Part shown: in pieces, positions 51,274 to 59,347 of the stretch
Layout: each line of letters opens with the position of its first letter
How positions within the stretch are numbered: the first letter of the stretch is position 1
Assembly: GCF_020733705.1 (NCBI RefSeq)
Contig: NZ_JAJFZM010000001.1
Location: 1,426,001-1,490,000 of the forward strand
Origin: Nocardia australiensis
GTDB lineage: Bacteria; Actinomycetota; Actinomycetes; Mycobacteriales; Mycobacteriaceae
Length of the DNA stretch: 64,000 nt
Direction: 5' to 3'
Translations under genes and position numbers: made by a program
Notes under the pieces: model-generated
Told to the model about the DNA's origin: nothing
What the model saw: the letters and a program-made list of their open reading frames with translations, nothing else
Database searches by the model: none

Positions 51274-51309
51274 ACTTGATATAGTCACGCTAACTTTAGA
51301 ATGTCAAGT
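51274..51309. promoter_or_regulatory. Palindromic operator between hydrolase and HxlR regulator
   Basis: ACTTGA (51274-51279) and TCAAGT (51304-51309) form an inverted repeat spaced 24 nt apart, in the 68-bp gap between the divergent starts. HxlR-family regulators commonly bind such sites to control themselves and the divergent gene. Confidence 0.5.
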
Positions 51310-51317
51310 AGGTGAAG

Positions 51318-51941
51318 ATGAGTCGAAGTTACGGCCAGTACTGCGGTCTTGCGCGGGCGCTCGATGTCGTGGGCGACCGGTGGAATCTGCTCATCGTCCG
51401 CCAGCTCCTGGTGGCCCCCGCCCGCTACCGCGAGTTGCTCGATGGGCTCCCTGGCGTGGCCACCAATCTGCTCTCCGACCGGCTGCGCGATCTCGAGGCC
51501 GCCGGTGTCGTCGAGCGACGGCTGGCCGAAGAAGGCAATGCCGTGACCTACGCACTCACCACGTGGGGTGCCCAGTTGCGGGAGCCGATCGACGGGCTCA
51601 TCCGGTGGTCGACACCGCTCATGGTGCGTGGCCCCGCCGGTGACCGTTTCCGCCCCGAATGGCTTGCCGTGGCTCTGCCTGCTCTGTTAGGCAGCAGGGT
51701 GAAGGTAGATCGTTCATCGACGGTCGGGGTTGCAATCGACGGACAGCTGTTTCAGGTGCGGGCGACCCGTTCGGGCCTGGATGTCAGTCCGCACGATGGT
51801 CGAGCGCTCGATGCCGTCATGCGCGCGGAGGCCGCGATCGTTCTCGGCCTGGCGGCAGGCATGCTGGGCCTCGACGAAATCCGTGCGCTCGTCGACATCG
51901 AAGGCGATGAAACCGCCTTGCGAGCCATCTTCAATGCGTGA
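51318..51941 (+). CDS. HxlR-family winged-helix regulator
   Basis: A 207-aa protein; ATG 51318 with AGGTGAAG upstream. HxlR wing-helix at about 1-100 (QYCGLARALDVVGDRWNLLI, then RQLL, RYRELLDGLPGVATNLLSDR and GVVERRLAEEG), with the Cys near the start that is redox-active in some members. A C-terminal about 100 aa SCP2-like ligand domain (RSSTVGVAIDGQLFQVRATR) is extra. Probably regulates the divergent dehalogenase-like gene. Confidence 0.88.
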   Translation: MSRSYGQYCGLARALDVVGDRWNLLIVRQLLVAPARYRELLDGLPGVATNLLSDRLRDLEAAGVVERRLAEEGNAVTYALTTWGAQLREPIDGLIRWSTPLMVRGPAGDRFRPEWLAVALPALLGSRVKVDRSSTVGVAIDGQLFQVRATRSGLDVSPHDGRALDAVMRAEAAIVLGLAAGMLGLDEIRALVDIEGDETALRAIFNA

Positions 51942-51975
51942 CAAGCCCCAACGATGCGGCTCCGCACTGATGACG

Positions 51976-52249
51976 ACCCCAGCAACGTGCCCGGTTGTCG
52001 TACCGGCGGGCGGCGACCCTGTTCGAGGAACACACCGAGCGGATGAAGCGAGGCCCGTTCACGCTGCATCAACTACGGCACAGCAAACTGGCCCACGCCG
52101 CGGAGGCCGGTGCCTCTATCCCGATGCTGATGGCGTTGTCCGGGCATACGTCGGTGCGCAGCCTGGCCAAGTACACCAGGGTCTCGGCCGAGGCACTAGG
52201 ACGATGGCAGGCATCGACGGACCCCGCATCGCGGCATCGAGACCGGTGA
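51976..52249 (+). pseudogene. Tyrosine recombinase (integrase) C-terminal stump
   Basis: About 90 codons encode only the catalytic end of a phage/plasmid-type integrase: ARLSYRRAATLFEEHTERM, HQLRHSKLAHAAEAG (R-x-x-H-type box, here LRHSKLAH), LSGHTSVRSLAKYTRVSAEA with the GH box and catalytic Tyr, then RWQASTDPASRH. The core-binding domain and first Arg are missing, and a stop precedes the segment. Remnant of a mobile element. Confidence 0.8.
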
Positions 52250-52252
52250 AGG

Positions 52253-52275
52253 GGGGCCGCTGTCGGAGCGGCCCC
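52253..52275 (+). terminator. GC-rich hairpin after the recombinase stump
   Basis: GGGGCCGCT (52253-52261) pairs with AGCGGCCCC (52267-52275), 5-nt loop. Follows the integrase stop at 52249. Confidence 0.5.
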
Positions 52276-52377
52276 GGGCTAGCGAGACGGTGCGGCCGGG
52301 TCGGGCAGGCCGGCGAAGAGCTCGGTGAGTATCGCGTTGTCTTCGTCGCTGCGGGTCACGTGGCGACGGTTTGGGAA

Positions 52378-53402
52378 TTACGCTTGCTGATACTCCTTTC
52401 GAATTGCACGTTCAGGGTTCGAGGTGGCGCGGTGTGCGCGCAGGCCGCCGATCAGGCACAGCGCCGCCCCGAGCGTGGCCCAGACGACCAGGACGGTGAC
52501 GGCGAGGGGAGCGCCGCGACCGTCGAAGAAGGCGGTCGACCGCAGTAGCCGACCACCCGCCCCGGGCGGCAGCAGCTGCCCGAGTGTGCCGGACCAGCCG
52601 GGCAGCATTTCGGGGGCGGTGGCCGTCCCCGAGAGCGGGTTGCCGATGAGCATCATGATCACGGCGCCGATCCCGATTCCGGCGTATCCGAACAACGATT
52701 CGAGCCCGAGAACGGTCAGGGAGACCGCCGCGATGCTCAATGCGACGGCACCGGCATTGGCCGGGTAGGAGCCGCTGAGCGAGCCGAACCAGAACTGCAG
52801 GATCCCCGCCACGGCTAGGCCGCCGGTGACCGCGAAGGCCAGTGTTCCGGCGACGCGGCGACCGGTGCCGCGCACGAGCCTGGTCAGCAGCACCGCGGCA
52901 AGCAGGCCACCCATGACCAGCGGCAGGGCACCGGCGGACAGGCCGGCGCCGCGCGGGTCGTCGGTGGGCAGGGCGGCGAGGTCGCGGACCGCGACCGGCG
53001 TACCGGCATTACCGTCCTGTCCGAGTCCGGTCGCCATGGTCTGCAGGGTTTGGGCGACCGCGGTGCTGGCGGCGGAGGCGACGATGACCTGCGGGGTGCC
53101 GGAGCTGAGATCTATCGCTCCGTACACCTGCCGGTCGCGGATGAGTTGTTCCGCGCCCACCGTGTCGGCGACTTCGGTGATATCGAAGCCGCCCGACGCA
53201 CGCTGCTCGAGCGCGGTCCGGACCTGGGCGACCGCGGTGGTCGGCCCGGCGACGGCGATCGGCACATCGTGCACCGCACCGACGGCCAGGCGAAGGCGAT
53301 GAGCAATACGCTGGTGATCGTCGTGAGCACGACGACGGCTGTGGCCACGGTCGGCCATCGTGACGGAAGCGTGTCGGTGGCGAGGGGCGCCCGTGTGGTC
53401 AT
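52378..53402 (-). pseudogene. YhgE/Pip-like or ABC-2-like membrane protein, frameshifted
   Basis: ATG 53402 starts a signal-anchor helix (TVATAVVVLTTITSVLLIAF, then AWPSV) in one frame. From about 53280 the protein goes on in another: VHDVPIAVAGPTTAVAQVRT, then five C-terminal helices (LVMGGLLAAVLLTRLV, GLAVAGILQFWFGSL, AIAAVSLTVLGLESLFGYAG, GAVIMMLIGNPLSG, LAVTVLVVWATLGAALCLIG) ending at 52378. One missing base between 53264 and 53285 explains it. The intact family is a membrane protein with a large external loop, often with regulators or drug genes. Broken here unless it is a sequencing error. Confidence 0.7.
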
Positions 53403-53437
53403 GTCTACTCCCTTGAACGGTCAGGTCGTGGCCGGTG

Positions 53438-54397
53438 TCAGCGCAGGGTGAGTGGGGTTTCGGCGTCGATGTGGGTCAGCTTGTGCGGGTTACGTACGAA
53501 GTAGAGACCGGTGATGCGGGTGTCCTCGACCCGCACCGCGATTACACCGTCGAGTTCCCCATCGACGTGCAGCGTCAATGCGGGGCTGCCGTTGATCGCG
53601 GTCGGTTCGACAGTGAGCGCGACGTCGTGCTTGGTGAGGCCCCCAACCATGAACCGCGCCACCTTGTCCGCACCGATGACGGGCCGTGGGGTGGCCTGCT
53701 TGATGCCGCCGCCGTCGCTGATCGCCACCACCTCGGGGGCGAGTACGTCGAGCAGGCCCTGCAGGTCCCGGGTCTCGAGCGCGCGCCGGAACGCTTCGAC
53801 AGCCGCTTGCGCCTCGCGCGCGGTGACCGCGCGGCGCGGTCGGCGGGCTTCGACGTGGCGGCGGGCGCGGTGGGCGATCTGGTGCACGGCGGTGGGGGAT
53901 TTCTCCACCGCGGCCGCGATCTCGTCATAGCCCAACCCGAACGCTTCGCGTAGCACGAATACCGCTCGTTCGGTCGGGGTCAAGGTCTCGAGCACGACCA
54001 TCAGCCCCATCGACACGCTTTCGGCGAGTTCCACTTCGGCGGCCACATCCGGAGTAGTGAGCAACGGCTCCGGCAGCCAGGAGCCCACGTACGCCTCCCG
54101 GCGGCGCTTCACCGAACGCAGCCGGTTGAGCGCCTGCCGCGTGGTGATCCGAACCAGGTAGGCGCGCGAATTGTCGACGTGCGCCGCGTTGACACCGACC
54201 CAGCGCAACCAGGTTTCCTGCAGGACGTCGTCGGCGTCTACCGCGGATCCGAGCATCTCGTAGGCCACGGTGAACAGCAGATTGCGGTGCGCGACAAACG
54301 TTTCCGTCGCCGCGAGGGTGGCATGGTCACCGTCGCCGAGGCTCGCGGTCTCGCCCTCGGCCCGCCGTCGCCCGCCGGATTCACCTGTCGTGTGCAT
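53438..54397 (-). CDS. sigJ: ECF41-type RNA polymerase sigma factor (SigJ-like)
   Basis: A 319-aa protein; ATG 54397 has AGGAGAGG 5 nt upstream. Sigma2 at about 35-100 (HRNLLFTVAYEMLGSAVDAD), sigma4 at about 135-185 (LTPTERAVFVLREAFGLGYD), and a C-terminal SnoaL-like domain replacing an anti-sigma factor. All three ECF41 motifs are present: WLPEP (SWLPEPL), DGGG-K (ISDGGGIKQA) and NPDKL-like (VRNPHKLTH). ECF41 sigmas usually sit beside the oxidoreductase or other redox gene they control. Here that is the FAD oxidoreductase 113 nt upstream. Confidence 0.92.
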   Translation of the reverse strand: MHTTGESGGRRRAEGETASLGDGDHATLAATETFVAHRNLLFTVAYEMLGSAVDADDVLQETWLRWVGVNAAHVDNSRAYLVRITTRQALNRLRSVKRRREAYVGSWLPEPLLTTPDVAAEVELAESVSMGLMVVLETLTPTERAVFVLREAFGLGYDEIAAAVEKSPTAVHQIAHRARRHVEARRPRRAVTAREAQAAVEAFRRALETRDLQGLLDVLAPEVVAISDGGGIKQATPRPVIGADKVARFMVGGLTKHDVALTVEPTAINGSPALTLHVDGELDGVIAVRVEDTRITGLYFVRNPHKLTHIDAETPLTLR

Positions 54398-54510
54398 GAA
54401 TTCCTCTCCTGGAGGTGGTCGTGGGGCCGGTACGGGCGCACGATGCGCGGCGTTGTCGATTCGAACGCTGCCGCACACCGTGCCACTGGTGATAACGGCG
54501 AAACCGGCGT

Positions 54511-55701
54511 CTACGCGCTCGGTGTCGTCACGTTCTCATTCCGGGCTCTTAGCAGGGCGGGCCGGTGTTCACCATCCTTCGGCCAGTGGTGCGAGCCGGG
54601 CTTGTGCGCCTCGGTCACCAGGTGCTTGATGCTGGCGGTGCAGGAGAACTCCTTGAGCTTGCGGCCCATGAACCCGGTGAAGTACAACCGCTTTGCCGTG
54701 TCGTCCTTATGAAGGAGTTGGAAGATCCCGACACCGCGGCCGAAACTGAAGCACATGGCCTGGAATGCCAGGTCGATCGGCGCCGGCCGCTGATCCGCGA
54801 TCCGGGCCAGCACTGTGTCGGCGGCGTGAGCGCCCAGGCATCCAGCGATGTAGGCACTCATCCGGAACGGCAGGTCCGACGGTGCCGACGCGTCGCCCGC
54901 CGCGATGATGCGATCGCTGTCGATGCTGGTCAGTGTCTCGTCGGTGAGCAGCCGCCCGGCGGCGTCGGTACACAACCCGCTGCGGTCGGCCAGATCGGGC
55001 ACACCGAAACCGGCAGTCCAAATGGTGACCTGACTTGCCAGGGTGCGGCCGTCACCGAGTTCCACGGTTCCCGACCTCACCGCGGTGGCCGACGTATCCG
55101 GGCCTTCGATCACCTCGACGCCTAGTTTGGTGAGGTATTTGCGGGCTGTGCGCCGAGCGCTGGAGTGCAGGTACGGGCCGACGACACCGCCGCAGACCAG
55201 CCTGACACTGCGCCCCTGTTCCGCGAGTTCCGCAGCGGTCTCGATACCAACCGGACCGCCCCCGACGACCGTCGCCGTGGTCGTCATAGGCGTGTCGAAG
55301 AGCACCGACCGCAGCCGCTGCGCGGCCTCCAAAGTCGCGACTGGATAAGCGAATTCGGCCGCGCCTGGCACCTGCGGTCCGCCGCCGAGGCTGCCTACCG
55401 CGTAGATCAGATAGTCGTAGCCGATGCTGCCCCCCTCGGCGAGGGTCACGGTGCGCCCGGTCGCGTCGATGTGCGTCGCATTGTCGACCACCAGCTCGAC
55501 GCCCTCGGCGAGTACCTCCTGGTAGTCGACGACCGCATCGTGGGTCCCTCCCACCAGCTGGTGCAGCCGCAGCCGTGGTACAAAGACCTGCCGCGGATTG
55601 ATCACGGTCACCGTCACGTCGTCGCGCTGCCTCACACGATTGGCCGCCATCACTCCTGCGTATCCGCCGCCGACCACGACTACCTCGATGCTCTTGCCCA
55701 T
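54511..55701 (-). CDS. NAD(P)/FAD-dependent oxidoreductase (NDH-2-like), sigJ-linked
   Basis: A 396-aa pyridine-nucleotide-disulfide-type flavoenzyme; ATG 55701 has GGAG 6 nt upstream. FAD-binding motif VVVVGGGYAGVMAANRV at the N-terminus, NAD-binding motif ATVVGGGPVGIETAAELAEQ at about 145-165, and second FAD motif RIIAAGDASAPS at about 280. No redox-active CxxC. Related to type II NADH dehydrogenases. Same strand as sigJ and probably co-transcribed. Divergent from a paralogue at 55948; both have ECF41-like promoters. Confidence 0.9.
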   Translation of the reverse strand: MGKSIEVVVVGGGYAGVMAANRVRQRDDVTVTVINPRQVFVPRLRLHQLVGGTHDAVVDYQEVLAEGVELVVDNATHIDATGRTVTLAEGGSIGYDYLIYAVGSLGGGPQVPGAAEFAYPVATLEAAQRLRSVLFDTPMTTTATVVGGGPVGIETAAELAEQGRSVRLVCGGVVGPYLHSSARRTARKYLTKLGVEVIEGPDTSATAVRSGTVELGDGRTLASQVTIWTAGFGVPDLADRSGLCTDAAGRLLTDETLTSIDSDRIIAAGDASAPSDLPFRMSAYIAGCLGAHAADTVLARIADQRPAPIDLAFQAMCFSFGRGVGIFQLLHKDDTAKRLYFTGFMGRKLKEFSCTASIKHLVTEAHKPGSHHWPKDGEHRPALLRARNENVTTPSA

Positions 55702-55735
55702 CGTGTCTCCTTCGATCCGGGTGGGTCGAGAACAA

Positions 55736-55762
55736 GACACCGCATCGAGGAAAATCCTGACA
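55736..55762 (-). promoter_or_regulatory. ECF41-like promoter for the 54511-55701 oxidoreductase
   Basis: On the minus strand: TGTCAGG (55762-55756), 16 nt, TGTC (55739-55736). The published ECF41 consensus, from memory, is TGTCACA-N16-CGTC. The predicted start is about 25 nt before the ATG at 55701. Confidence 0.65.
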
Positions 55763-55765
55763 TCT

Positions 55766-55781
55766 TGTGACGTAGATCACA
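55766..55781. promoter_or_regulatory. CRP-like palindrome next to the minus promoter
   Basis: TGTGACGTAGATCACA, a perfect TGTGA-N6-TCACA, 3 nt upstream of the ECF41-like -35 box of the minus-strand promoter. Confidence 0.6.
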
Positions 55782-55856
55782 GTATCGTTCGGTCTGCGGG
55801 CTCGGCGTTCGACCGACGCACCACATGGAGATCGTCAGCCGGATGAGGCTCCGGAA

Positions 55857-55872
55857 TGTGATACGCATCACT
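55857..55872. promoter_or_regulatory. CRP-like palindrome upstream of the plus promoter
   Basis: TGTGATACGCATCACT, nearly perfect TGTGA-N6-TCACA, 9 nt upstream of the ECF41-like -35 box of the plus-strand promoter. Confidence 0.5.
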
Positions 55873-55881
55873 CGTCAAGGC

Positions 55882-55908
55882 TGTCAGAAAATCGCGACTG
55901 GGGGTGTC
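55882..55908 (+). promoter_or_regulatory. ECF41-like promoter for the 55948-57162 oxidoreductase
   Basis: TGTCAGA (55882-55888), 16 nt, TGTC (55905-55908), followed by the same TTGTTC as in the minus-strand promoter. Mirror image of the promoter at 55736-55762. Confidence 0.65.
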
Positions 55909-55947
55909 TTGTTCAGCAAGCACGCGAACCAGACAGGAGTCTCAACC

Positions 55948-57162
55948 ATGAAGCACCGCATCGTCGTTCTCGGGGCCGGATACGCCGGAGCCTTCTCCGC
56001 CACATTCCTGGCACGCCAGCTCCACTCCGACGACTTCGAGATCACCGTCGTCAACGCCGAACCCGATTTCGTCGAGCGGCTGCGCCTGCATCAGCTCGCA
56101 GCCGGGCAGGAGCTGCGCCACCGGCCGCTGGCGAAGGTATTCACGGGCACCGACATCCGGCTACGACTGGCACGCGTCACCAGCGTCGACGCCGAGCATC
56201 GGACCGTCGCCGTCGCCGTCGCCGTCGCCGACGGCGACGGCGACGGCGACGGTATCGACCGGCTCGAATACGACACCCTCCTCTACGCGCTCGGCAGCAC
56301 CACCGCAGACCACGGCGTTCCCGGCGTCGACGAGCACGCCTACCATGTGGCAGCGCGGCCGGCCGCGCTGCGCCTGCGCGCACGCCTGGACGAGCTGGAC
56401 GAGGGCCGGCACGTACTGGTGGTCGGCGGCAACCTGACCGCGATCGAAGCCGCCACCGAGTTCGCCGAATCCCGTCCAGGGCTTCGGGTCAGCCTCGCCA
56501 CCAGCGGCGAACTGGGCGGCTGGCTGGGCCCCAAGGCCCGCCGTCACATGCTGCGCGCCTTCGACCGATTCGGTATCACGGTCCACGAGCACACCGCGAT
56601 CGAGCGCGTCGAGGAGGCTGTGGCGATCGCCGCCGACGGCACCGCGTTCACCGCCGACGCGACCGTGTGGGCCGCAGGCTTCGCCGTTCACCCGATCGCT
56701 GCGGCCAGCGGCCTGCAGGTGGAACCCAACGGACAGATCACGGTCGACCGTCAGATGCGGTCGGTCTCACACCCGAACGTCTACGCCGCCGGTGACAGCG
56801 TCTTCGTCATCGGCGACAATGGCCTGCCGTACCCGATGTCGTGTGCTTCGGCGGGACCCACCAGCAAGGCGGCGACGGCTGCGATCATCGGGGACCTGAC
56901 CGGCCGCAAAGTCGCGCCGACCACCTTCTCCTATATCGGCAACCACATCAGCCTCGGCCGCAACGATGGGCTCTTCCAGCTGGTCGACGGTGACGCGCGA
57001 GCGAAGCCGGGAGCCCTACGCGGCCGGACGGCCGCACGCGTCAAGTCGGCGATCATCAATACCGCCGCCTGGGCTGTGAGCCACCCGACCTTCGGAAAGC
57101 CGAATCATAAGTACCGCTTGGCCGCCACTCGGAAGCACTCACCCAGCCGGGCCGCCGCATAG
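55948..57162 (+). CDS. NAD(P)/FAD-dependent oxidoreductase (NDH-2-like), divergent paralogue
   Basis: A 404-aa flavoenzyme; ATG 55948 has AGGAG 8 nt upstream. FAD motif VVLGAGYAGAFSATFLARQL, NAD motif VLVVGGNLTAIEAATEFAE at about 155-175, FAD motif NVYAAGDSVFVIGDNG at about 280. A low-complexity insert (VAVAVAVADGDGDGDG, about residues 88-103) comes from a 51-bp inverted repeat. Faces the sigJ-linked paralogue across a shared promoter region. Cytosolic or membrane-associated NAD(P)H oxidation is inferred. Confidence 0.9.
   Translation: MKHRIVVLGAGYAGAFSATFLARQLHSDDFEITVVNAEPDFVERLRLHQLAAGQELRHRPLAKVFTGTDIRLRLARVTSVDAEHRTVAVAVAVADGDGDGDGIDRLEYDTLLYALGSTTADHGVPGVDEHAYHVAARPAALRLRARLDELDEGRHVLVVGGNLTAIEAATEFAESRPGLRVSLATSGELGGWLGPKARRHMLRAFDRFGITVHEHTAIERVEEAVAIAADGTAFTADATVWAAGFAVHPIAAASGLQVEPNGQITVDRQMRSVSHPNVYAAGDSVFVIGDNGLPYPMSCASAGPTSKAATAAIIGDLTGRKVAPTTFSYIGNHISLGRNDGLFQLVDGDARAKPGALRGRTAARVKSAIINTAAWAVSHPTFGKPNHKYRLAATRKHSPSRAAA
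56203..56253. repeat. 51-bp inverted repeat made of hexamer repeats, inside the oxidoreductase gene
   Basis: Arms 56203-56226 and 56230-56253 are perfect inverted 24-mers built of GTCGCC and GACGGC units around a 3-nt centre. Stays in frame with no stop and encodes an alternating VA/DG insert. Confidence 0.85.
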
Positions 57163-57223
57163 GGGAGTGCCCATGGACACTGCCACCGTGGTGGTGGGGT
57201 CAGCTTCAGGATTCCGGGGCCAA

Positions 57224-57355
57224 TCACCTGCCGCAGCGACATCGGCAAGTGCTCGGCGTAACGGTCGAGAACGGCTTCGACCGCATCAGCACCCGGAGGG
57301 GTCTCGGGCCGGGGCCGCCAACCAGGCTGCGGTCCAGGGGGCGCTTGCTCGGCAT
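57224..57355 (-). CDS. Possible small Arg-rich protein
   Basis: 43 codons from ATG 57355, with a perfect ribosome binding site (GGGAGGTG, 4-5 nt upstream) but a low-complexity Arg/Ser/Pro product. Downstream of the truncated regulator. The strong ribosome binding site is the only real support. It could be a frameshifted relic of a longer gene, since another frame continues with PETPPGADAVEAVLDRYAEH. Confidence 0.25.
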   Translation of the reverse strand: MPSKRPLDRSLVGGPGPRPLRVLMRSKPFSTVTPSTCRCRCGR

Positions 57356-57401
57356 GGGCGCACCTCCCACCATCCAGAGTGCGCCAAGGCGTCCTTCCAC
57401 C

Positions 57402-58130
57402 TCAACGAGCTGGATGAAATCGGCGGAGGCGACCGCTGCCTTGAACGCTCGCGAAGTCGATCAGATGGAAACTCGAGCCGCCGAGCACCGCGGTGGCGGC
57501 AAATGGGATCACTCGGACCTCGATGCTGTCGAGTTCGTCGATCAATTCGGCTAGATGGTCGAGCTGGCCGCGCAGCACCTGCGGGCCTCCGGTCTGCTGT
57601 AGCAGGGTGCCTTCGCCGATCACCGCGATCAGCTCGATCCGGTTGCGGCCACGCAGTCGCTCTTGCCTCCGCATCCGAATAGCAACCAACTGTTCGACCT
57701 GGACCGGCCGGATCATCACATCCGCACTGATGAGCGCGCGGGCGTAATCCTCGGTCTGCAGCAGCCCGGGGACAACGAGGCTGTCATAACTGCGAATGCT
57801 CTGCGCGCCCGACTCCATCCCGTAGAGCCGCTGTAGTTCCGGGCCGATCAGCGCCGACGACTTCGCCCACCAGCCGCGCTGTTTGCTGGCCTCGAGCAGC
57901 GTGAGCAGCTGGTCTTGCTCCTCGGTGTCCAGCTCGAGCAGTGCGAGCACGGGGGCGATACTATTGGTCGTCAGCACCTGCCTGCCCTTTTCCACGTGCG
58001 ACCAATTGGCCGGAGTGAAGTCGGCGCGTTTGGCGAACGTGGCCGAATCGAAGCCCCGCTGTTCGCGTAGTTCCCGCAGGCGCAGCACCAATTCCCAGCG
58101 GGCAACGGTAGGCGAGACGGGTGCCATGTC
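57402..58130 (-). CDS. XRE-family regulator with shortened DUF5753 domain (third copy)
   Basis: A 242-aa protein starting at ATG 58130. Helix-turn-helix at about 10-70 (LRLRELREQRGFDSATFAKR, ANWSHVEKGRQ), DUF5753 from about 95 (RSYDSLVVPGLLQTEDYARA, IGEGTLLQQTGG, LRGQLDHLAELIDELDSIEV). It stops soon after SSFHLIDFAS, about 50-60 residues earlier than the two other copies in this window, with an unusual Arg-rich end. No DUF397 partner follows. Possibly truncated by a recent mutation. Divergent from the hypothetical gene at 58274. Confidence 0.8.
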   Translation of the reverse strand, partial: DMAPVSPTVARWELVLRLRELREQRGFDSATFAKRADFTPANWSHVEKGRQVLTTNSIAPVLALLELDTEEQDQLLTLLEASKQRGWWAKSSALIGPELQRLYGMESGAQSIRSYDSLVVPGLLQTEDYARALISADVMIRPVQVEQLVAIRMRRQERLRGRNRIELIAVIGEGTLLQQTGGPQVLRGQLDHLAELIDELDSIEVRVIPFAATAVLGGSSFHLIDFASVQGSGRLRRFHPAR

Positions 58131-58273
58131 CGGACACAGTACCCGAGCAACTTTCCAGCGTTTGACTGTTGTCAAGGCAGTTGTGTCGGTCTAGGGTCGA
58201 TTTCAGCGTTGTTTTTCCGCATGGCCGATCCACCATTCACGCCGATCCACTCAGCATCGAGGCGAGGTTCGTC

Positions 58274-58822
58274 ATGAGCGCGTCAGGGAGCTATCGGGTG
58301 TTCGGGCGGGCGGATGTACAGCCGTTGACGGCCGCACAGGATTTCACGGCAATTCAAGACGCCATCGCCCGCTGTCGGCACTATCGCAAAGACCACGGAC
58401 TCTACGGTGTCGTCGATCCCACGCTCGGTCGGATCATGTTGGAAATCGGGGCGGTCGGCGCGGTGGTGATGCCGGCGGTACTCGGCGAGCAGGTACGCGA
58501 ATCGTTGAACGGTGGGCAGAAGCGCGGCGGGCCAGGATATGACACGCGCGGCGACCGGGGTGGTCCGATCATCGCGCACCCCCGCTCGGGCCGTTGGACC
58601 TTCCTGACCGGTCCCACCGACGACTCGTATCTCGATGATGCCCTGTTCTCCGACCTGTTCCGGGTTTGCGCATCGCTCGCGCTACCGGGCAGTCGCATCG
58701 TGCTGCCCTCACCCACCGACGAACACAGCCGATACCGCACCTGGATCGCACCGCCCGAGCGCGACTTTCGCCCCGAGCTCGCCGAGGTGGTCGCCGCGAC
58801 CCGAGCCTGCGCGGTGCACTAG
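58274..58822 (+). CDS. Hypothetical protein divergent from an XRE regulator
   Basis: A 182-aa protein starting at ATG 58274. The N-terminus (FTAIQDAIARCRHYRKDHGL) and the C-terminal blocks VCASLALPGSRIVLPSPTDE and RTWIAPPERDFRPELAEVVA look like a conserved soluble fold. The PGSRIVLPSPT segment recalls actinobacterial primase/polymerase-like neighbours of XRE genes, but I cannot confirm a family. Probably regulated by the adjacent divergent regulator. Confidence 0.6.
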   Translation: MSASGSYRVFGRADVQPLTAAQDFTAIQDAIARCRHYRKDHGLYGVVDPTLGRIMLEIGAVGAVVMPAVLGEQVRESLNGGQKRGGPGYDTRGDRGGPIIAHPRSGRWTFLTGPTDDSYLDDALFSDLFRVCASLALPGSRIVLPSPTDEHSRYRTWIAPPERDFRPELAEVVAATRACAVH

Positions 58823-58826
58823 CCGA

Positions 58827-59312
58827 TCAGCGGCCGGAAGTCGGCGCCGGAGTGGGGGTGACGCTGTAGCGGTTCTCCAGCGTGTTGCTCCACTCCCGGC
58901 TGCACTGGTCGATCTTGGCCTGATCACTGCCTGCATTGTTAATGCAGTCCACGTAGTCCTTACCGCCCGAGTTGACGAAGAAGCTCCAGCCGACCACCGT
59001 GAGCAGGATCGATGCCACCAGCGCGAGCACACCGAGGATAAGGCCCGCGACCGCCATTCCGGTGCCGCCCGCGTTCCCCGATCGGGTTTTCACGAAAGCG
59101 ATGAGACCGAAAATTATGGCGAGGACGCCGAAGAGGTAGCCGCCGACCAGGGTCAGGATGGCGGGTATGGCAGTGATGCCGAGCACCAGTGCGGTGATTG
59201 CCAGACCCTTGCGCTTGGGCGACTCCTGCCAGTAGCCAGGTTGGCCCTCGTACGGACCGGGCGGCGGATACGGACCGGGTGGCGGATACTGACCCGGCGG
59301 GTACTGCGACAT
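58827..59312 (-). CDS. DUF4190-like small membrane protein with Pro/Tyr-rich N-terminus
   Basis: A 161-aa protein; ATG 59312 with GAGAGGAAA upstream. The first 40 residues are PPGPY/PPGQY repeats facing the cytosol. Two or three helices follow (ITALVLGITAIPAILTLVGG, LAIIFGLIAFVK, AGLILGVLALVASILLTVVG), then a short C-terminal domain with two Cys (YVDCINNAG, IDQCSREW) that could form a disulfide outside. Family function unknown. Confidence 0.8.
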   Translation of the reverse strand: MSQYPPGQYPPPGPYPPPGPYEGQPGYWQESPKRKGLAITALVLGITAIPAILTLVGGYLFGVLAIIFGLIAFVKTRSGNAGGTGMAVAGLILGVLALVASILLTVVGWSFFVNSGGKDYVDCINNAGSDQAKIDQCSREWSNTLENRYSVTPTPAPTSGR

Positions 59313-59347
59313 GGATTTCCTCTCGGTCCGGCGGATGTCCTCGAACG

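Noticed and set aside
56203..56253. The hexamer repeat as a CRISPR or regulatory array
   Set aside because: It is in frame inside a conserved gene, has no spacers, and is better explained as a slippage-prone palindromic insert.
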